Below are positions 61,110 through 64,000 of a stretch of 64,000 nucleotides of DNA, piece after piece. This stretch comes from Leeuwenhoekiella aequorea (GTDB lineage: Bacteria; Bacteroidota; Bacteroidia; Flavobacteriales; Flavobacteriaceae): positions 434,001 through 498,000 of the forward strand of contig NZ_QOVM01000002.1 in NCBI RefSeq assembly GCF_004104375.1, written 5' to 3'. Within the stretch, counting starts at the first letter, position 1. Each line of letters begins with the position of its first letter. Below the pieces are notes generated by a model. The model was not told the DNA's origin and made no database searches. It saw only the letters and a list, made by a program, of their open reading frames with translations. Position numbers and translations under genes: made by a program.

Positions 61110-61646
61110 TTAGCTATTTTCAGGTACTTTTCCTTTGATGTTTTTAAAAAAACTGCGTAATTCAATCATATCCTTAGTGATATCTCCTGTCGGATAGAAT
61201 AAATTCCCTATGTGATGTTCCTTATCTTTAAAATTCATAGTAACAGGTAATATGGGTACTTGGGCTTTTAATGCGATATAATAAAAACCTGTTTTCCATG
61301 TATCTACTTTTCTTCTTGTACCTTCTGGAGACAGTGCAAGTCTAAATATATCTTTCTTTGCAAAAAGTGCAGATATTTGTTCTACCTGATTTTGACCTTT
61401 TACCCTATTTAAAGGCGTTCCTCCTAAGCTTCTAAAGAATATTCCTAACGGCCATTTAAAAAGTTCTTTCTTACCCAAAAAATTAATTTCTTCATCAAGC
61501 ACACTTCGAAAAATCAGTCCCATATAGAAGTCATGCCAACTAGTATGTGGTACTGCTATGACTATCATCTTTTTTACGGAGCTAGGAAAACTACCGCGTA
61601 TGCGCCAGCCAAGTGCGTTATATAGCCTTTTTGAAATCCAACCCAT
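61110..61646 (-). CDS. 1-acyl-sn-glycerol-3-phosphate acyltransferase-like
   Basis: A 178-residue PlsC-type acyltransferase. The HX4D motif is HTSWHD (about 34-39), a second block reads NFLGKKELFKWPLGIFFRSLGG, and the third is LSPEGTRRK (about 110-118), which together form the LPLAT active site. It is shorter than typical PlsC (about 240), as in a distinct bacterial subgroup. The donor and acceptor are unknown. It overlaps the end of kdsB by a single base (TAATG), so the two are translationally coupled. Confidence 0.88.
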   Translation of the reverse strand: MGWISKRLYNALGWRIRGSFPSSVKKMIVIAVPHTSWHDFYMGLIFRSVLDEEINFLGKKELFKWPLGIFFRSLGGTPLNRVKGQNQVEQISALFAKKDIFRLALSPEGTRRKVDTWKTGFYYIALKAQVPILPVTMNFKDKEHHIGNLFYPTGDITKDMIELRSFFKNIKGKVPENS

Positions 61647-62401
61647 TAGTTAATGTGTTGCGATTTTATAATATTTCTAGCGTCTTCCAAATCTTGAGGA
61701 GTATCTATACCTATTGCTGGAGAATCTGAAAACACCATTTTGATGCGTTTACCATATTCTAAATAGCGAATGGCTTCAATCTTTTCTGATGCTTCAAGGT
61801 TACGCATAGGAAGATTATAAAAATCAAGAACCGCTTGCTTTCTAAAAGCGTAAATTCCTTTATGCTTAAAATACGTAATTTCAATCTCTTTATCTCTAGG
61901 ATAAGGAATAGGTGCTCTTGAAAAGTATAGTGCAAAATTATTATGATCTACAATTACCTTTACGTTGTTTGGATTTTCAATTTCAGATATTGATGAGATA
62001 GGCGTCATTAATGATGCCAAATCTATAGAATCTGCATCATCTTCATAAAATACTTGTAGAATATTGCGCATATCTTTCTCATTAGTAAATGGCTCATCTC
62101 CTTGAACATTTACAACGATATCTACATCCAGATCCTTTACAGCTTCAGCAATACGATCGCTTCCACACTGGTGCTCTTCTAGACTCATTATAACTTTACC
62201 ACCATACTCACCTATTGTATCAAATATGAGTTTGCTATCTGTTACAACATAAACATCATCAAAAAGTCCCGTCTTTATAGCTGCTTCATAGGTGCGAATA
62301 ATAACTGGTTTCCCTTCTAAATCCTTCATTAACTTCCCCGGAAATCGAGATGCCTCGTATCGTGCAGGAATCATAGCTATAACCTTTAACTTTTCTGTCA
62401 T
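61646..62401 (-). CDS. kdsB: 3-deoxy-manno-octulosonate cytidylyltransferase
   Basis: KdsB activates Kdo to CMP-Kdo for the inner core of LPS. A 251-residue enzyme with the substrate motif [15 protein letters not shown] (about 9-23), [15 protein letters not shown] (near 87) and [10 protein letters not shown] longer open frame starts at 62440, but those 13 residues are not part of the family, and ATG 62401 ([14 protein letters not shown]) is chosen. It and the acyltransferase form a two-gene unit relevant to the lipid envelope. Confidence 0.95.
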   Translation of the reverse strand: MTEKLKVIAMIPARYEASRFPGKLMKDLEGKPVIIRTYEAAIKTGLFDDVYVVTDSKLIFDTIGEYGGKVIMSLEEHQCGSDRIAEAVKDLDVDIVVNVQGDEPFTNEKDMRNILQVFYEDDADSIDLASLMTPISSISEIENPNNVKVIVDHNNFALYFSRAPIPYPRDKEIEITYFKHKGIYAFRKQAVLDFYNLPMRNLEASEKIEAIRYLEYGKRIKMVFSDSPAIGIDTPQDLEDARNIIKSQHIN

Positions 62402-62472
62402 TTTGAATTTATTTGAAAATAGATTGGGGATTAATATCAATTTAAATTGATTGAATTACTCAAATTAGCATT

Positions 62473-63906
62473 TTAATCTTCAATAAACATATCGTCTTTG
62501 AAGCCTATTAGATATAATTTTTTACGAGCTCGAGTTACTGCGGTATATAACCATCGTAAATAATCTTTATCCATCCCATTAGGTAAATACGGCTGTTCAA
62601 CCATTATTGTTTCCCATTGTCCACCCTGGGATTTATGACACGTAATCGCGTATGAAAATTTTACCTGTAGGGCATTAAAAAATTTATTATTCTTCACCTT
62701 AAGAAAGCGTTTGTATTTAGAAGTTTCATCGGCATAATCTTTCATAACTTCCTGATAAAGCTGATTTCCCTCTTCATAGGACAACGATGGTGTTTCCGAA
62801 GTAAGTGTATCAAGGAGTAAGACCGTTTCAAATGGAGCGAGATTAGGATAATCTGTCATTTGTATTTTTACTTCCGCAAAGCGAAAACCATACAGCTCTT
62901 TTATACTGAAAATTTCTAAGATTTCTATAATATCACCATTTGCGATAAAGCCTGCATCACTTTTGGTGTCTAACCAAAAGTAATTGTTTTTAACCACCAT
63001 AAAATAATCACCGGGACTTACTTCTTCCTCCTTAAATAATATACGAGAGCGTATCTGTTGATTGTACAGATTTGCACGTTTATTAGATCGTACGATAATA
63101 GCTGTACCTTCATTACCATATTCTTGATATGAATCACTTAAAGAATCCATAATTTCATGACCATCTATAAGACGCACCACATCATCTTGATTACTTAAGC
63201 CAAATCTAAAATCCTCATAGAGTTGGTCATTGAGAAATTCTCTAATACGCGTGGCATTTTTTAAAATACCACTAGTTTCTGCCTGACGCATCACTTCATC
63301 TAGTTCAATACTTAATACTTTTTTATTAAACTGAAGTTCTAAATTTCTCGCGTCCAGTGCCGGACTTAAATCCATTTTTACAGGTGGTAATTGCGCATTA
63401 TCACCTATTAAAAGGAGTTTGCAGTTATGTCCACTATATACATATAACATCAGATCGTCAAGAAGCGAACCATTTTCAAACAATTTTGATTCTGAAACAG
63501 AATCAGAAATCATTGATGCTTCATCCACTATAAAAAGAGCATTGCGGTGTTTATTTTTCTGTAGGGTAAATGACACACCTCCTCCACGCTCTTTCTTGGG
63601 ATAATAAATTTTTCTATGTATAGTTTGAGCAGCTTCATCACTATAGTTAGAAATAACTTTTGCTGCCCTTCCTGTGGGTGCTAATTGAACAAAAGACATT
63701 TTTATTTTCCACAAATTCTTAACAATTGTTCCTATAGCGGTTGTTTTACCGGTACCGGCATATCCTTTTAAGAGATAAATAGTATCATTTTTAGGGTCTA
63801 ATAAAAACTTACTAAGTTGCTGTAAAAGAATATCTTGCTTTAAAGTTGGGGCAAATGGGAAATCTTTAAGAAGTAATTTATAAAATGCTTGATGGTCCAG
63901 CTCCAT
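62473..63906 (-). CDS. RecD/Dda-like superfamily 1B DNA helicase
   Basis: A 477-residue SF1 helicase. Walker A is GYAGTGKTT (48-56), Walker B is in LFIVDEASM (about 122-130), motif III LLIGDNAQLPPV, and the C-terminal UvrD_C_2 domain has CHKSQGGQW and YTAVTRARKKLYLIG (motif VI). The arrangement is that of short RecD-like/Dda-like helicases found across Bacteroidota, annotated as ATP-dependent RecD-like helicase. It lies 71 bases upstream of kdsB on the same strand. It is the last complete gene of the window. Confidence 0.92.
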   Translation of the reverse strand: MELDHQAFYKLLLKDFPFAPTLKQDILLQQLSKFLLDPKNDTIYLLKGYAGTGKTTAIGTIVKNLWKIKMSFVQLAPTGRAAKVISNYSDEAAQTIHRKIYYPKKERGGGVSFTLQKNKHRNALFIVDEASMISDSVSESKLFENGSLLDDLMLYVYSGHNCKLLLIGDNAQLPPVKMDLSPALDARNLELQFNKKVLSIELDEVMRQAETSGILKNATRIREFLNDQLYEDFRFGLSNQDDVVRLIDGHEIMDSLSDSYQEYGNEGTAIIVRSNKRANLYNQQIRSRILFKEEEVSPGDYFMVVKNNYFWLDTKSDAGFIANGDIIEILEIFSIKELYGFRFAEVKIQMTDYPNLAPFETVLLLDTLTSETPSLSYEEGNQLYQEVMKDYADETSKYKRFLKVKNNKFFNALQVKFSYAITCHKSQGGQWETIMVEQPYLPNGMDKDYLRWLYTAVTRARKKLYLIGFKDDMFIED

Positions 63907-63977
63907 ACGTATTTATTGATGTTGTAAAGATAGTAATGAATTTTTGGGGATATCCTTTAACGATTAAAAAAAAATTG

Positions 63978-63985
63978 TAGATTTG
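63978..63985 (+). promoter_or_regulatory. -7 promoter box for a gene beyond the window
   Basis: TAGATTTG matches TAnnTTTG exactly, on the plus strand, diverging from the helicase gene. It probably belongs to a gene that begins after position 64000. Confidence 0.45.
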
Positions 63986-64000
63986 TCGGTAACCATTATT

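Noticed and set aside
1-64000. CRISPR arrays, insertion sequences, prophage, rRNA and tRNA genes
   Set aside because: No regular repeat-spacer pattern, transposase or integrase, and no cloverleaf-like or rRNA segments were seen. Short inverted repeats are explained by terminators.

Overview
The window is a stretch of chromosome from a member of the Flavobacteriaceae (phylum Bacteroidota), probably marine. The evidence is consistent: AT-rich DNA, TAnnTTTG-type -7 promoter boxes in front of many genes, a 288-residue primary sigma factor without region 1.1, signal peptidase I with the Bacteroidota N-terminal extension, and many lineage-typical families (DUF5683, DUF6452/DUF6048, DUF3276 PUR protein, OstA-like protein, DUF349, lipoproteins whose Cys is followed by Ser/Asp-rich stretches). 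I see no rRNA, tRNA, CRISPR array, insertion sequence or prophage. The window is mostly core genome with a few accessory modules.

Layout. 1-4511: end of an upstream gene (probably parB), a DUF5683 protein, dapB, lepB, a SlyD-like FKBP and an OmpA-like lipoprotein. 4649-8538: an unknown gene, an SDR oxidoreductase, a Crp/Fnr regulator and an SLC13/RCK-domain permease. 8812-12356: class A PBP and rpoD. 12435-18236 (minus): a probable metal (zinc-like) acquisition set (lipoprotein, TonB receptor, small His/Cys membrane protein), then a DUF2490 porin-like protein and a DEAD/DEAH helicase. 18488-21364: unknown acidic protein, SDR, DedA/VTT-like membrane protein, DUF3817 protein, VanX-type dipeptidase. 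21677-23264: two Tat-exported ferritin-like proteins. 23352-25118 (minus): yajC, DUF1573, nusB.

25363-33187: ABC exporter, PUR protein, M14 carboxypeptidase and a large (alpha/alpha)6 glycosidase. 33254-35796 (minus): DUF2383 stress-type protein, a 43-residue ORF and a GH13 enzyme. 35987-37807: FKBP lipoprotein and ornithine aminotransferase. 38076-47811: rlmD-DUF6452-DUF6048-CPBP protease, TrmH-type methyltransferase, Ste24-like protease, Rel/SpoT, Fur-family regulator and purA. 47949-59817: zinc-ribbon metallopeptidase and CYTH protein; OstA-like protein and class III aminotransferase; TPR protein, two DUF368 (PopT-type) proteins, aroE, DUF349 protein and a methyltransferase. 59865-63906 (minus): a lipoprotein, an acyltransferase, kdsB and a RecD-like helicase.

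The recurring theme is the cell envelope: DapB, PBP1A, VanX-like dipeptidase, two DUF368 carriers and a DedA-like protein (possible undecaprenyl-phosphate recycling), OstA-like protein and KdsB (LPS), LepB and YajC (secretion). I found no clearly novel multi-gene defence or mobile system. The best leads are the metal-uptake locus with its small His/Cys-rich protein, the tandem DUF368 pair, the tandem Tat ferritin-like proteins, the Cys-rich insertion in ornithine aminotransferase, a short ORF missed by length filters, and promoters so close to start codons that leaderless mRNAs are implied.
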